Counted from the first letter of the stretch, positions 17,297 through 27,473 are shown. The stretch: 64,000 nt of DNA from Rhizobacter sp. SG703 (GCF_012275445.1 NZ_JAAZQK010000001.1:181198-245197), one strand, 5' to 3'. Notes: generated by a model from the letters alone, not told the origin. Translations and numbers: made by a program.

Positions 17297-17680
17297 ATGC
17301 TGCGCCTTCGCGTCCACCGCCTGGCCACCGCGTTCTTCGCGGTGCTGTCGCTGCTGTTTTCGCAGCTGGCGTTGGCGCAGTACGCCTGCCCCCAGGCGGC
17401 GGGCGTCGAGACGATGGCCGCGATGATGGCGTCGGGCACGCCGTGCGACGGCATGGACCCGCAGCAGCCGGTGCTGTGCCACCAGCACGCGACCGACCCG
17501 GGCAAGACCTTCGAGGCCGTGAAGCTGCCGACGGTCGCGCAGCCCGCCATCGCCCAGGTCCTCGAGCTGCCGTTCGTGCCCGAAGCCCACGTGGCCCGGG
17601 CCGTTCCTGCGGCCGCCACGTCCGAGGGCCAGCCGCCGCCGGACCCACTCTTCCTGTCCACGCTCAGACTTCGGGTCTGA
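17297..17680 (+). CDS. Small exported Cys/Met/His protein of a copper efflux operon
   Basis: A 127-residue protein with a signal peptide (hydrophobic core about residues 9-26, cleavage near ALAQ). The mature N-terminal part contains ACP, MAAMM, PCDGMDPQQPVLCHQH: three cysteines plus Met and His residues that could bind copper or form disulfides. The C-terminal half is plain and ends in FLSTLRLRV. Proteins of this type often precede RND-type heavy-metal efflux genes in Burkholderiales, as here, 78 bp before the TolC-like gene. No enzymatic motif was seen. A possible -10, TACACT, is at 17281-17286. Confidence 0.72.
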   Translation: MLRLRVHRLATAFFAVLSLLFSQLALAQYACPQAAGVETMAAMMASGTPCDGMDPQQPVLCHQHATDPGKTFEAVKLPTVAQPAIAQVLELPFVPEAHVARAVPAAATSEGQPPPDPLFLSTLRLRV

Positions 17681-17758
17681 CCCGCTCCGCCGACTGACCG
17701 GTGCTGGTGCGTTGCGTCCGCACGCCAGCCGCCTTTTCCTTCGTCCTCGGAGCTTTCA

Positions 17759-19018
17759 ATGTCAAGACACTTCCTGCGCGCCGCCGCCCTGGCTGCCGCC
17801 TTGCTGCCGGCCGCCTGGGCCGCCGCGGCGCCGCTGTCGCTGGAGCGGGCGGTCGACCTGGCGGTCGAACGGTCGCAGACGGCCCGCTCGGCGCGAGCCG
17901 GTGCGACCAGTGCCGCCGAGATGGCGCGCGCCGCCGGCCAGCGGCCCGATCCGATGCTCGCCTTCGGCGTCGACAACCTTCCGGCCACCGGTGGCAACCG
18001 GTTCAGCACCAACGCCGAGGACATGACGATGAAGCGCATCGGCCTCTCGCAGGAATGGGTCTCGGCCGACAAGCGCGCCGCCCGCGAAGGCGTGGCGACG
18101 GCCATGCATCGCCGCGAGGCGGCGATGGAACCCATCGCGGCCGCCGATGCCCGCCTGCAGACGGCCCTGGCCTACGTCGAGGCGTATTTCGCCGCGGAGG
18201 CCTGGAAGCTCGCGACGCTCGACGAGCAGCACGCTCGCGAGGCGCTGGAAGCCGGCAAGGGCCGTCTGGCGACCGTGTCGGGCAACAGCGCCGAGGTGCT
18301 GGCGCTGGCCGGCGCCCTCGGCTCCGCCGAGGACGAGTCGGCCGCGATGCAGCAGCAGCAGGCCACCGCCGCGACGAGCCTGCAACGCTGGATCGGCGTT
18401 TCGACCGACGAACTGGCCGAGCCGAGGCTGGCCGGGGCGCCGAACCAGGACGAGTTCGTCGGCGGCCACCCGCTGGTCATCGCCAGGCAGCGCGACATCG
18501 AGGTGGCGCGGCAGGACGCGGATGCCACGCGCCTGAATCGCAGGCCGACCTGGCGTTACGAGGTGTCGTACGGCCAGCGCGTGGGCCGGCCCGACCTGGT
18601 GTCCTTCGGCGTGAGCATCCCGCTTCCGGTCGCCCCGGCCGACCGCCAGGACCGGGAGACGGCCGCCAAGCTGGCGATGGTCGACAAGGCGGAGGCCGAC
18701 CTGGCCGAGTCGCAGCGCGCCGCAGCCGCTGAGTACGCGGCGCTTGCCGGCGACGCGCGCCGGCTGCAGGAGCGCATCGACCGCTACCAGGGCGCCGTGC
18801 TGACCCCGCTCGGGCAGCGCACGCAGGCGACGCTGGCCGCCTACCGCTCGAACCAGGCCGGCCTCGCGATGGTCTTCGAGGCCCGGCATGCCGAGGTCGA
18901 CGCGCAACGCAAGCTGCTGGGCCTCCAGCGCGACTGGGCCAAGGCCCGGGCGCAGCTCGTCTTCAAACCCGTTTCGCAACGAGCCGCGCAACGAGCCGCG
19001 CAAGGAGCCGCGCCATGA
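17759..19018 (+). CDS. cusC: Outer-membrane efflux protein (CusC/CzcC-like, TolC family)
   Basis: A 419-residue exported protein with a signal peptide ending near AAAAPL. It opens with [14 protein letters not shown], the normal first helix of TolC-family proteins, and contains two long coiled-coil helical regions (about residues 30-200 and 230-400). [13 protein letters not shown] and FGVSIPLPV mark the second repeat. It would form the outer-membrane duct of the RND complex encoded by the next two genes. The C-terminus carries a 12-bp tandem repeat and overlaps the adaptor gene by four bases. Confidence 0.9.
   Translation: MSRHFLRAAALAAALLPAAWAAAAPLSLERAVDLAVERSQTARSARAGATSAAEMARAAGQRPDPMLAFGVDNLPATGGNRFSTNAEDMTMKRIGLSQEWVSADKRAAREGVATAMHRREAAMEPIAAADARLQTALAYVEAYFAAEAWKLATLDEQHAREALEAGKGRLATVSGNSAEVLALAGALGSAEDESAAMQQQQATAATSLQRWIGVSTDELAEPRLAGAPNQDEFVGGHPLVIARQRDIEVARQDADATRLNRRPTWRYEVSYGQRVGRPDLVSFGVSIPLPVAPADRQDRETAAKLAMVDKAEADLAESQRAAAAEYAALAGDARRLQERIDRYQGAVLTPLGQRTQATLAAYRSNQAGLAMVFEARHAEVDAQRKLLGLQRDWAKARAQLVFKPVSQRAAQRAAQGAAP
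18975..19010 (+). repeat. Three 12-bp tandem repeats that create a ribosome site
   Basis: CGCAACGAGCCG occurs twice and CGCAAGGAGCCG once, back to back at the end of the TolC-like gene, encoding a short Gln-Arg/Gly-Ala-Ala tail. The C-to-G change in the last unit yields AAGGAG seven bases before the ATG of the adaptor gene. Confidence 0.85.
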
Positions 19019-20310
19019 ACCGCCTGCAACGCTCCGTGGTCGCCGTGGCGGGCGCCATCGCCCTCGGCGGTGTCGCGTTCTACCTCGGCCGCAGCACGGC
19101 CGGCCACGGCACGGTCGATTCCTCCGCGGCACCGGCCTCGTCGCCCGGCGAGCGCAAGGTGCTCTACTGGCACGACCCGATGGTCCCCGGCCAGCGCTTC
19201 GACAAGCCCGGCAAGTCGCCGTTCATGGACATGCAGCTGCAGCCGGTCTATGCCGACGAGGCGGGCGATGCCGCCGGTGTGATGGTCAGCCCGCAGGTCC
19301 GGCAGAACCTCGGCATCCGCACGGCGGCCGTGAAGAAGAGGGTGGTGAGCTCGTCGTTCGACGCGGTCGGCGCGGTGCAGTTCGACGAGCGCCTGAGCGT
19401 CGCGGTCCAGACCCGGACGGCCGGCTACCTCGAGCGGCTCGACGTGCGGGCCCCGATGGAGCGCGTCGCCAAGGGACAGGCGCTCGGGACGGTGTTTGCG
19501 CCCGAGTGGCTCGGCCCGCTCAACGACATCGCGGCCCTGAAGCGGGCCGGTGCCTCGGCCGAGCTGGTCGCGGCCGCGAAGGAGCGCACCCGGGCCATGT
19601 CCATCCCGGCGGAGCTGGTCCGGCAGGTCGAGGAGGGCGGTGCGCCGGACGCGCGCTACGTCCTCGTCGCGCCGGCCGGTGGCGTCATCGTCGAGCTCGG
19701 CGTGCGGCAAGGCGTTGCGGTGTCGCCCGGCATGACGCTCTTCCGGATCGCCGGCCTCGAGAAGGTCTGGGCGGTCGCCGAGGTGCCGGAAGCCCAGGCG
19801 GTGCGCCTGGTCCGCGGACAGAAGGTGACCGCAGCCTTGCAGGCCGACCCGGGCCGGACATTCACCGGCATGCTGCAGGAAATCCTGCCGCAGGTGAACG
19901 CGGCCACGCGCACACTGCAGGCCCGGTTCGAAGTCGACAACCAGGGCGGCAAGCTCGTGCCGGGCATGCTGCTCCGGCTGCAGGTGGCCGGCACCGCGTC
20001 GTCCCGCCTGGTCGTGCCGGCCGAGGCGGTCATCCGGACCGGCACGCGGGCGGTGGCCATCCTCCGCCAGGCGTCGGGTGCCTTCGAGCCTCGCGAGGTC
20101 AAGCTGGGCGCGGACCTGGGCGACCAGTTGGAGGTCATCGACGGGCTGGCAGAGGGCGACCAGGTGGTGGCGAGCGGCCAGTTCCTGGTGGACTCCGAGG
20201 CCCGGCTTCGCTCGGTGCTGGGCAGCCTGTCTGCCGCGAGCGAGCCGGCGCAGGGCAGGGGCGACGGACACGAGCCCGCGCCGGTTCACCCGACAGGAGG
20301 TGCCCGGTGA
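19015..20310 (+). CDS. cusB: RND efflux periplasmic adaptor (CusB-like membrane fusion protein)
   Basis: A 431-residue adaptor linking the inner-membrane pump to the outer-membrane channel. One N-terminal hydrophobic segment is followed by a heavy-metal-binding segment ([25 protein letters not shown], about residues 43-68) typical of CusB-type adaptors. Next come barrel-sandwich and alpha-hairpin regions ([26 protein letters not shown]) and a beta-barrel segment ([21 protein letters not shown]). Met-rich sites support Cu(I)/Ag(I) as substrates. It overlaps both flanking genes by four bases. Confidence 0.92.
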   Translation: MNRLQRSVVAVAGAIALGGVAFYLGRSTAGHGTVDSSAAPASSPGERKVLYWHDPMVPGQRFDKPGKSPFMDMQLQPVYADEAGDAAGVMVSPQVRQNLGIRTAAVKKRVVSSSFDAVGAVQFDERLSVAVQTRTAGYLERLDVRAPMERVAKGQALGTVFAPEWLGPLNDIAALKRAGASAELVAAAKERTRAMSIPAELVRQVEEGGAPDARYVLVAPAGGVIVELGVRQGVAVSPGMTLFRIAGLEKVWAVAEVPEAQAVRLVRGQKVTAALQADPGRTFTGMLQEILPQVNAATRTLQARFEVDNQGGKLVPGMLLRLQVAGTASSRLVVPAEAVIRTGTRAVAILRQASGAFEPREVKLGADLGDQLEVIDGLAEGDQVVASGQFLVDSEARLRSVLGSLSAASEPAQGRGDGHEPAPVHPTGGAR

Positions 20311-23300
20311 TTGCCGCCCTCATCCGCGGGTCGGTGGCCAACCGGTTCCTGGTGCTCGTCGCGACGGCGTTCGTCGTCGCGGCGGCATGGTTCTCGGTGG
20401 CCCACACGCCCGTCGACGCGCTGCCGGACCTGTCGGACACGCAGGTCATCGTCCGAACGACCTACGCCGGCAAGCCGCCGCAGGTCGTCGAGGACCTGGT
20501 CACGTACCCGCTGACGACCACGATGCTCAGCGTGCCGGGCGCGAAGACGGTGCGCGGCTACTCGTTCTTCGGCGACTCGTTCGTCTACATCCTGTTCGAC
20601 GACAAGACCGACCCGTACTGGGCGCGCTCCCGCGTCGTCGAGTACCTGAACCAGGCGCAGGGCAGGCTGCCGGCGGGCGCGACCGCGGCCCTGGGCCCCG
20701 ATGCCACCGGCGTCGGCTGGGTCTACGAGTACGCGCTGGTCGACCGGACGGGCCGGACCGACATCGCGCAGCTCCGTGCGCTGAACGACTGGTTCCTGAA
20801 GTTCGAGCTGAAGACGGTGCAGGACGTCGCGGAGGTGGCGAGCATCGGCGGCATGGTGCGCCAGTACCAGGTGGTGCTCGACCCCGACCGCATGCGGCAG
20901 CTGGGCATCACGCAAGGCATGGTCATCGAGGCGCTGCGCAAGGCCAACCAGTCCTCCGGCGGTTCGGTGGTCGAGCTGGCCGAGGCCGAGTACATGGTCC
21001 GCTCGCGCGGCTTCCTGACGTCGCTGGACGACTTCCGCGACATTCCCGTGTCGGTCTCGGGCGCCACGCCGGTCCTGCTGAACGACGTCGCATTCGTCCA
21101 GGTCGGCCCGGAGATGCGTCGCGGCATCGCGGAGCTGGATGGGCAGGGCGAAGTCGCCGGCGGCGTGGTGGTGATGCGCTCCGGCAAGAACGCCCGGGCC
21201 ACCATCGAAGGCGTCAAGGCGAAGCTCGGGCAGCTCAAGCCCGGCCTGCCGCCCGGCGTCGAGGTGGTGGACACCTACGATCGCTCCAGGCTCATCGACC
21301 GCTCCATCGACAACCTCACGCTCAAGCTCGCCGAGGAGTTCATCGCGGTCGCCGTGGTCTGCGCCGTCTTCCTGTTCCACCTGCGCTCGGCGCTGGTGGC
21401 GGTCGTCTCGCTTCCCATCGCGGTGGGCATCGCGTTCATCGCGATGCGCTGGCAAGGCCTGAACGCCAACATCCTCAGCCTCGCCGGCATTGCACTGGCG
21501 TGCGGCGCCGCGCTCGACGGCGTGGTCGTGCTGCTGGAGGCGGCGCACAAGCACATCGAAGCCTTCGAGCACCGGCAGGGTCGACAGCCGACCGCTGCGC
21601 AGCGCTGGGGCCTGGTGACCGATGCCTCGGTGGAAGTCGGTCCGGCGCTGTTCTTCTCGCTGCTGGTCATCACGCTGTCGTTCCTGCCGGTGTTCACGCT
21701 CGAAGCACAGGAAGGACGGCTGTTCTCGCCGCTGGCCTTCACGAAGACCTACACGATGGCCGCGGCGGCTGCCCTGTCGGTGACGCTGGTGCCGGTGCTG
21801 ATGGGCCTGTTGGTGCGCGGGCGCATCCCGCGCGAAACCGCCAACCCGCTCAATCGCTTCCTGATGCGCCTCTACCGGCCGGCGCTCGAAGCCGTGCTGC
21901 GCTATCCGAAGGCGACGCTGGCCATCGCGGGTGCGGTGCTCGCGCTGACGGTCGTCCCGCTCACCCGCGTCGGCGGCGAATTCATGCCGCCGCTGGACGA
22001 GGGCGACCTGCTGTACATGCCGTCCGCGCTCCCCGGGCTGTCGGCGTCCAAGGCCACCGAGCTGCTGCAGCAGACCGACCGCCTCATCAAGACGGTGCCC
22101 GAGGTCGAACGCGTCTTCGGCAAGGCCGGCCGCGCCGACAGCGCCACCGACCCGGCGCCGCTGGAGATGTTCGAGACCACCATCCAGTTCAAGCCGCGCG
22201 AGCAGTGGCGCCCCGGCATGACGCCGGACCGGCTGGTGGAGGAACTCGACCGCGCGGTGAAGGTCCCCGGCCTGTCGAACCTCTGGGTTCCGCCCATCCG
22301 CAACCGCATCGACATGCTGGCCACGGGCATCAAGAGTCCCGTCGGCATCAAGGTGGCCGGCCCCGACCTGGCCACCATCGACCAGCTGGCGACGCACATC
22401 GAATCCGTGGTCAAGGGGGTGCCGGGCGTGTCCTCTGCATTGGCCGAGCGCCTGACCGGCGGGCGATACATCGACGTCGACGTCGACCGTGCCGCTGCAG
22501 CGCGTCACGGGATGTCGGTGGCCGACGTGCAGGCCATCGTGGCGACCGCGATCGGGGGCGAGAACGTCGGCGAGGTGGTCAGCGGGCGAGAGCGCTTCCC
22601 CATCAACGTCCGCTATCCGCGGGAGATCCGCGACTCGCTGGAGCGCTTGCGCACGCTGCCGTTCGTGACCGAGAAAGGTGCCCGGCTGCTGCTGCAGGAC
22701 GTCGCCCGGGTCGGCCTCGAGGAGGGCCCGCCGATGCTGCGCAGCGAGAACGCCCGGCTCTCCGGCTGGGTCTACGTGGACGTTCGAGGCCGCGACTTGC
22801 GGTCCGTCGTGCACGACATGCAGGCGGCCGTGGCGAAGGCGGGTGCGATGCCGGCCGGCTACGCGCTGTCCTGGTCCGGGCAGTTCGAGTACCTGGAGCG
22901 GGCAACCGAACGGATGAAGCTGGTCGTGCCCGCGACGCTGGCGGTCATCTTCGTGCTGCTGTACCTGCTGTTCCGCAACGCGACGGACGCGGCGCTGGTC
23001 ATGGCGGCGGTGCCGTTCTCGCTGGTCGGAGGCTTCTGGCTGGTCTGGCTGCTCGGGCACTCGGTGTCGGTCGCGACGGCGGTGGGCTTCATCGCGCTGG
23101 CGGGCGTCGCGGCCGAGTTCGGCGTCGTGATGCTGGTCTACCTCGAGAACGCGCTGAAGCGGCGCCTGGCGGCCGGCGAACCCGACAACGAGGAGACCCT
23201 GCTGGCCGCCATCCGCGAAGGCGCCGTGCTGCGGGTGCGGCCGAAGGCGATGACCGTGGCCATCGTGCTGGCCGGCCTCGTCCCGATGATGTGGGGGCAC

Positions 23301-23441
23301 GGCACGGGGTCGGACATCATGGCCCGGATCGCTGCGCCGATGGTCGGCGGCATGGTGACCGCGCCGCTGCTGTCGATGCTGGTGGTGCCCGCGGCCTGGT
23401 ACCTGCTGCACCGACGGCGGCATCGCGTCGCTGCCGCCTGA
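20307..23441 (+). CDS. cusA: RND heavy-metal efflux pump (CusA-like)
   Basis: A 1044-residue inner-membrane pump, starting at a GTG that overlaps the adaptor stop and follows AGGAGG by six bases. An upstream in-frame extension is an artefact. Twelve membrane helices are expected; the proton-relay helix is visible as [22 protein letters not shown] with its aspartate. The large periplasmic loops carry [21 protein letters not shown] and [15 protein letters not shown], standard in the heavy-metal (HME) RND branch. With the two preceding genes it forms a complete CusCBA-type copper/silver exporter driven by proton entry. Confidence 0.93.
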   Translation: MIAALIRGSVANRFLVLVATAFVVAAAWFSVAHTPVDALPDLSDTQVIVRTTYAGKPPQVVEDLVTYPLTTTMLSVPGAKTVRGYSFFGDSFVYILFDDKTDPYWARSRVVEYLNQAQGRLPAGATAALGPDATGVGWVYEYALVDRTGRTDIAQLRALNDWFLKFELKTVQDVAEVASIGGMVRQYQVVLDPDRMRQLGITQGMVIEALRKANQSSGGSVVELAEAEYMVRSRGFLTSLDDFRDIPVSVSGATPVLLNDVAFVQVGPEMRRGIAELDGQGEVAGGVVVMRSGKNARATIEGVKAKLGQLKPGLPPGVEVVDTYDRSRLIDRSIDNLTLKLAEEFIAVAVVCAVFLFHLRSALVAVVSLPIAVGIAFIAMRWQGLNANILSLAGIALACGAALDGVVVLLEAAHKHIEAFEHRQGRQPTAAQRWGLVTDASVEVGPALFFSLLVITLSFLPVFTLEAQEGRLFSPLAFTKTYTMAAAAALSVTLVPVLMGLLVRGRIPRETANPLNRFLMRLYRPALEAVLRYPKATLAIAGAVLALTVVPLTRVGGEFMPPLDEGDLLYMPSALPGLSASKATELLQQTDRLIKTVPEVERVFGKAGRADSATDPAPLEMFETTIQFKPREQWRPGMTPDRLVEELDRAVKVPGLSNLWVPPIRNRIDMLATGIKSPVGIKVAGPDLATIDQLATHIESVVKGVPGVSSALAERLTGGRYIDVDVDRAAAARHGMSVADVQAIVATAIGGENVGEVVSGRERFPINVRYPREIRDSLERLRTLPFVTEKGARLLLQDVARVGLEEGPPMLRSENARLSGWVYVDVRGRDLRSVVHDMQAAVAKAGAMPAGYALSWSGQFEYLERATERMKLVVPATLAVIFVLLYLLFRNATDAALVMAAVPFSLVGGFWLVWLLGHSVSVATAVGFIALAGVAAEFGVVMLVYLENALKRRLAAGEPDNEETLLAAIREGAVLRVRPKAMTVAIVLAGLVPMMWGHGTGSDIMARIAAPMVGGMVTAPLLSMLVVPAAWYLLHRRRHRVAAA

Positions 23442-23469
23442 CGGGAACCAGGGTCGAACGGTCCGGCCT

Positions 23470-23483
23470 CCCATGAATATGTG
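23470..23483 (+). promoter_or_regulatory. Shared palindromic box, copy A (response-regulator promoter)
   Basis: CCCATGAATATGTG, a near-palindrome related to the perfect copy at 26181-26198. A matching -10-like block CCTTAAGCTCCGGCC follows at 23522-23536, placing the centre of the box about 60 bp before the inferred transcription start. It is the only promoter region for the response regulator/kinase operon. Confidence 0.6.
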
Positions 23484-23560
23484 AGTCCGCAGGCCCGGCC
23501 TGTCGTCTGGGCGCGTCCGCGCCTTAAGCTCCGGCCCTTGAACCAGTCGAAGGTCTAGCC

Positions 23561-24244
23561 ATGGCAACACTCAGTTGGCGGGTCGCGTTGCTTGAAGACG
23601 ACGCGGAAATCCGCGGCTACTTCAAGGAATGCATCGCCGGCCACCCCTCGCTGCAGCTGGTGGCGTCATTCGGATTGCTCGCGCATGCGCGCAGCTGGTT
23701 CGACTCGCACACCGCCGACGTGCTCCTGACCGACCTGGGCCTGCCGGACGGAAACGGCATTGACCTGTTGCGCCACCTGGCGACCACGCAGCCGGCTTGC
23801 GAAGTGATCGTGGTGTCGGTGTTCGGCGACGAGGACACGGTGCTGTCCTGCGTCGAGGCCGGCGCGGTGGGCTACATCCACAAGGACGCCACGCCGGCCG
23901 ATGTGGCGCAGACCATCCTGGACGTCAAGGGCGGCGCCTCGCCGATCTCGCCGATGATCGCCCGCAAGGTGCTCGACCGGGTGCGCCAGACGGCCGCGCC
24001 GCGTGCCCAGGCACCCGATGCCCTGAATGCCGACCTGCTGTCCCCGCGCGAGGCCGAGGTGCTGGAGCTGATCGCCCGCGGCCTGTCGTACGCCGAGATC
24101 GCGCAGCTGAAGGGGGTGACGATGCACACCGTGCAGACGCACATCAAGAACCTGTACGGCAAACTGGCCGTTCATTCGCGCAGCGAGGCCGTCTTCGAGG
24201 CCGGTCGCATGGGCTTGCTGAGCAGTCTGAAATCCCGGGACTGA
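23561..24244 (+). CDS. NarL/FixJ-family response regulator
   Basis: A 227-residue two-component regulator. The receiver domain (about residues 6-125) has the acidic pocket LLEDD, the phosphoacceptor Asp in VLLTDLGLPDGNG, a Ser in IVVSVFG and a Lys in GYIHKDA. The C-terminal LuxR-type helix-turn-helix is LSPREAEVLELIARGLSYAEIAQLKGVTMHTVQTHIKN (about 165-202; written in two halves, LSPREAEVLELIARG and LSYAEIAQLKG). It is followed four bases later by its kinase gene. It is the best candidate to bind the palindromic boxes found before four operons in the 23.5-35.8 kb region; that link is inference. Confidence 0.93.
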   Translation: MATLSWRVALLEDDAEIRGYFKECIAGHPSLQLVASFGLLAHARSWFDSHTADVLLTDLGLPDGNGIDLLRHLATTQPACEVIVVSVFGDEDTVLSCVEAGAVGYIHKDATPADVAQTILDVKGGASPISPMIARKVLDRVRQTAAPRAQAPDALNADLLSPREAEVLELIARGLSYAEIAQLKGVTMHTVQTHIKNLYGKLAVHSRSEAVFEAGRMGLLSSLKSRD

Positions 24245-24248
24245 GCCG

Positions 24249-26159
24249 GTGCTGCCAGGTCGGGTCCTTCGGTGCCTGGTGGCGTTGGCACTGTGCGTCG
24301 CGGCGGGCTCGACAGCGCGGCCTGCGGGCAGCACGGCCACCGAGCCTGGTTCGGCACCGGTTCTTGCGCTCGGCGGCGGCATGTCGCCCGTGCAGATCAC
24401 GCGCGTCGATGCGCTGGCCAGCGCCTCGCGCACGCCACCCGGCGGCGATGCGCCCTGGGCCGCTGCCAGCCTGCCCGATGCGTGGGCGCAGTCGCGCCCG
24501 GCTTCAGCAGGCACCGTCTGGTATCGCTTCAACGTGCGTTTTTCGGGCCCGCCGGACGGGCCTTGGGCCTTGATGCTGCCAGGCGTCAGCATGAACGCCG
24601 ACATCTGGGTCAACGGGGTCCTGACGGGGCGGTCCGGACGCATGGACGCAGGGCTCACGCGGCACTGGAATACGCCCTTGCTGTTTCCGATTCCAGACCG
24701 TGCCTGGGCCGCGGGCGACAACGTGGTTCACGTCCGTGTGCGGGCAGCCGCCGAGCACCGCGCCGGCCTGGCGCCGATGCTGATCGGGAGCGTCGACGCG
24801 ATGGCGCAGCGACATGGCGAACGGGTGTTCTGGCAGAACACGCTGGTCAGCGCCGCGAATGCGTTCGTGATCGCGCTGGGCTTGTTCGTCCTGTTCGTGT
24901 GGCTGCGCAAGCGCGAGTTGACCTACTACGGCTACTTCGCGGTCGGCACCATTCTCTGGGGCCTCAGCAATGTCGACATGACGATGCAGGACCCGCCGAT
25001 GCCCGACGCGGCCTGGCAAGGCTTGATCGTCGTGACGAGGCTGTGGTCGGTGGTGCTGATCAACCTGTTCTGCCTGCGCTTTGCCGGGCGGCGCCTGCCG
25101 CGGCTCGAAGCAGCCGCATTTTTGTTCTCGCTGCTCGCTGCGCTCGTCGTGGCCGTCGCGCCTGCACAGGGCCAGGGCGTCAACCCCGTCCATGCGCTGT
25201 TGATGGTGCCCGTGCTGGGCACCGGCGGCTGGGTGCTGGTGCTGACGCTGCGCAGCCTGGCGACGGACCCGCAGCGCGACGGTCTCCTGCTCGTGCTGGT
25301 GGTGGTGGTCACCTGGCTGGCCGGAGTGCACGACATGTTGGTCGCCGCCGGGCAGTTGCCGTTCGGGCACATCCATGCGCTGCCTTACGTCGCGCCCGTG
25401 CTGGTGTCGGCACTGGGCTGGATGATCGCCGGCGAATACAGCCGGGCTCACCGCGCGGTCAACGCGCTGAACGGCGACCTGACCGCACTCGTGCACGCAC
25501 ACGAGGCCCAGTTGCATGAATCGCTGGACAGGCTGGCGCGCAGCGACCGCACGCTGGCCGTGGCCGCCGAACGCGCGCGCATCCTGCGCGACATGCACGA
25601 CGGCGTCGGCTCGCTGCTGACCAGTGCCGTGCGCCAGCTCGAAGGCGGGCGCATCTCCACCAGCCACGTGCTGGAATCGCTGCGCGAGTCGATGAGCCAG
25701 CTGAAGTTGTCCATCGACGCCATCAACCTGCCGGTGGGCGATGTCAATGCCTTGCTGGCCAGCCTGCGCTACCGGCTCCAGGCGCGCATCGAGGCTTCCG
25801 GCGTCGAGCTGCACTGGGATGTGGGGCCGCTGCCGCTCTGGCCGACGGGCACCCACGACGCGATGCGCCACCTGCAGTTCCTGTTGCTCGAAGCATTGTC
25901 CAACGTGCTGCAGCATTCCCAGGCCACGGCAGTGACGCTGGCCGCTCGAAGCGTGGCCGCGGGCATCGAGGTGAGCCTCAGCGACAACGGCCTGGGCACG
26001 TCCGGCGACGAAGGCAACGGCCTGCGCTCGATGCGCGAGCGCGCCGCGGCGCTGTCGGCCCGACTGAGCGTCGTGATGCGCGATCGCGGCACACGCGTCG
26101 AGATCCTGTTGCCGGTGCCGCCGCCCGCGCAGGCGGCTTCGACGCCCTCGCACCCCTGA
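24249..26159 (+). CDS. Membrane histidine kinase with jelly-roll sensor and 7TM region (NarX-like kinase core)
   Basis: A 636-residue kinase from a GTG start. After a signal-like segment, residues about 60-190 form a periplasmic jelly roll resembling sugar-binding domains of GH2 enzymes and 7TMR-DISM proteins (GTVWYRFNV, NADIWVNGVLTG, LTRHWNTPLLF). About seven membrane helices follow (residues 200-400), then a coiled coil and a HisKA_3 helix with the phosphorylated histidine in ILRDMHDGVGSLL, and an HATPase domain (EALSNVLQHS, LSDNGLGTSG). It is the cognate partner of the preceding regulator. A paralogue with the same layout is at 32646-34484. Confidence 0.9.
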   Translation: MLPGRVLRCLVALALCVAAGSTARPAGSTATEPGSAPVLALGGGMSPVQITRVDALASASRTPPGGDAPWAAASLPDAWAQSRPASAGTVWYRFNVRFSGPPDGPWALMLPGVSMNADIWVNGVLTGRSGRMDAGLTRHWNTPLLFPIPDRAWAAGDNVVHVRVRAAAEHRAGLAPMLIGSVDAMAQRHGERVFWQNTLVSAANAFVIALGLFVLFVWLRKRELTYYGYFAVGTILWGLSNVDMTMQDPPMPDAAWQGLIVVTRLWSVVLINLFCLRFAGRRLPRLEAAAFLFSLLAALVVAVAPAQGQGVNPVHALLMVPVLGTGGWVLVLTLRSLATDPQRDGLLLVLVVVVTWLAGVHDMLVAAGQLPFGHIHALPYVAPVLVSALGWMIAGEYSRAHRAVNALNGDLTALVHAHEAQLHESLDRLARSDRTLAVAAERARILRDMHDGVGSLLTSAVRQLEGGRISTSHVLESLRESMSQLKLSIDAINLPVGDVNALLASLRYRLQARIEASGVELHWDVGPLPLWPTGTHDAMRHLQFLLLEALSNVLQHSQATAVTLAARSVAAGIEVSLSDNGLGTSGDEGNGLRSMRERAAALSARLSVVMRDRGTRVEILLPVPPPAQAASTPSHP

Positions 26160-26180
26160 GCAGTGCGGCCTGCGCATCGC

Positions 26181-26198
26181 TTCCCATGTTCATGGGAA
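26181..26198. promoter_or_regulatory. Shared palindromic box, copy C (perfect 18-bp palindrome)
   Basis: TTCCCATGTTCATGGGAA has perfect 8-bp arms around TT. CCCTAGCATCGGGCC follows at 26217-26231, exactly 20 bases after the 14-bp core. The box centre lies about 42 bp before the inferred transcription start, the usual position of a class II activator. It precedes the regulator gene that heads the lipid cluster. The same box-spacer-block arrangement recurs on the minus strand at 35731-35779. Confidence 0.7.
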
Positions 26199-26318
26199 GC
26201 GCGTGCCGCAACGACTCCCTAGCATCGGGCCGCGCTACGCCGACTCGACCATCCGGAGCCGAGGAAGGCGTCCACGGACCCACCATGCGCGACGATGTTG
26301 CGCGAAGGAAGCCTGTCG

Positions 26319-27035
26319 ATGTCGCAGCAATGCCAGTACGTCTTCCCGCCCTTTCGACTGGATCCGCTCGACGCCACGCTGTGGCGCGATGACGAACGCG
26401 TTCCGTTGACGGCGAAGAATTTCGCGTTGCTGTCGTACCTGGTGACGCACGCGGGACGATTGGTCACACACGATGAGATTCTCGACGCCGTCTGGGCACA
26501 TCGCTGCGTCAGCCCGTCCGTGCTGAAGGGCGCCGTGGCGAGACTGCGCGCGGGCCTGGCAGACGATGCGAAGCAGTGCCGCTTCATCCAGACCGTCAAC
26601 CAGCGCGGCTACCGCTTCGTCGCGAACGTGGACGTCTGCCTGCCTGGCGCGTCGCGGCCGCAGCCCGAGGCCGGCGACGCCGGCGCCGCCGCCCGTCCAT
26701 CGAATGGGGTTCGACGCGAGGAGCCGAGCCGGGCGCTCGAACGTGTCCTGCAGGCAGGCCGGCACGCGGGTCCGCGCATCGTGGTCCTGACGGGCGAAGC
26801 CGGCTCCGGGAAGTCGACCCTGGTCGAGACGCTGTTGCGCCATCCGATCGGCATCCCTGAGTCCTGGGCCGCGCTCGGCCTCGGCGACTGGTGCGCGCTG
26901 ATCGAAGCGCTCGGTCGCGAGCAGCCGCTGATGATCGTGATCGATCCGGCCCACTGGAACGGCGCTGGCGCAAGTTCGAGCGGCGCGGTGCGGTGCCCGC
27001 CCCAAGGGTCGGGACTCGGATGGCACGTCGAATGA
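26319..27035 (+). CDS. Winged-helix regulator with vestigial P-loop domain
   Basis: A 238-residue protein. The ATG at 26319 is preferred to one 24 bases earlier because GAAGGAA lies just before it. Residues about 5-100 are an OmpR/CadC-type winged helix (FRLDPLDATLWRDDERVPLT, HDEILDAVWAHRCVSPSVLKG, FIQTVNQRGYRFVANV). After a linker there is a Walker A sequence (VLTGEAGSGKST) and a Walker B-like strand (PLMIVIDPAHW) only about 40 residues later, far too close for a full AAA/STAND ATPase. The protein then ends in low-complexity sequence. It may be an internally deleted regulator that still binds DNA. It lies 101 bp before the ACP gene and probably controls the lipid cluster. Confidence 0.72.
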   Translation: MSQQCQYVFPPFRLDPLDATLWRDDERVPLTAKNFALLSYLVTHAGRLVTHDEILDAVWAHRCVSPSVLKGAVARLRAGLADDAKQCRFIQTVNQRGYRFVANVDVCLPGASRPQPEAGDAGAAARPSNGVRREEPSRALERVLQAGRHAGPRIVVLTGEAGSGKSTLVETLLRHPIGIPESWAALGLGDWCALIEALGREQPLMIVIDPAHWNGAGASSSGAVRCPPQGSGLGWHVE

Positions 27036-27136
27036 ACCCAAATGTGACGTCGACGAGACCACTCGACGCGGCTCGCGGCCTATCGTTCCTGCACGCCCAG
27101 CGCCAGCGCGCCGGGTCTCAACCGCGAGGAGTCACC

Positions 27137-27430
27137 ATGTCGAAGAAGAGCTACGCGCTGCAGGACGTGCAGGACTGTGTCATTCAGGCCCTGGCGAAGC
27201 AGGCAGGCTGCGACGCGCGGGCGATCGGCCCGCAGCATTCGTTGAAGCACCTCGGCCTCTCGTCCATCGAGGCCACGGCGTTCGTCGGCCACATCGAGGA
27301 AGCCCTCGACCTGATGCTGGACCTGACGATCCTGTACGACCACGCCACGGTCGAAAGTCTCACCCGATACCTGTTCGATCGGCTGGCGGCCAAGACCCCC
27401 GCCGTGGCCGTGCCGGCCTGCCTGGATTGA
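27137..27430 (+). CDS. Acyl carrier protein of the lipid cluster
   Basis: A 97-residue carrier protein with a GAGGAG ribosome site. The usual attachment signature LGLDSLE reads LGLSSIE (residues 39-45), so Ser43 is the likely phosphopantetheine site and the acidic residue before it is replaced by Ser. Helix II continues as ATAFVGHIEEALD, and the remainder fits the four-helix ACP fold. It would carry the acyl chain activated by the fatty-acyl-AMP ligase and present it to the desaturase or the oxoamine synthase. It opens a tightly spaced run of five biosynthetic genes. Confidence 0.88.
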   Translation: MSKKSYALQDVQDCVIQALAKQAGCDARAIGPQHSLKHLGLSSIEATAFVGHIEEALDLMLDLTILYDHATVESLTRYLFDRLAAKTPAVAVPACLD

Positions 27431-27473
27431 ATGCGGCGTCCACGCCATCCCCTCCACGACCCAGGAGCAACCG

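Noticed and set aside
20286-23570. 1094-codon minus-strand frame
   Set aside because: Antisense shadow of cusA caused by GC-rich third positions; no family resemblance.
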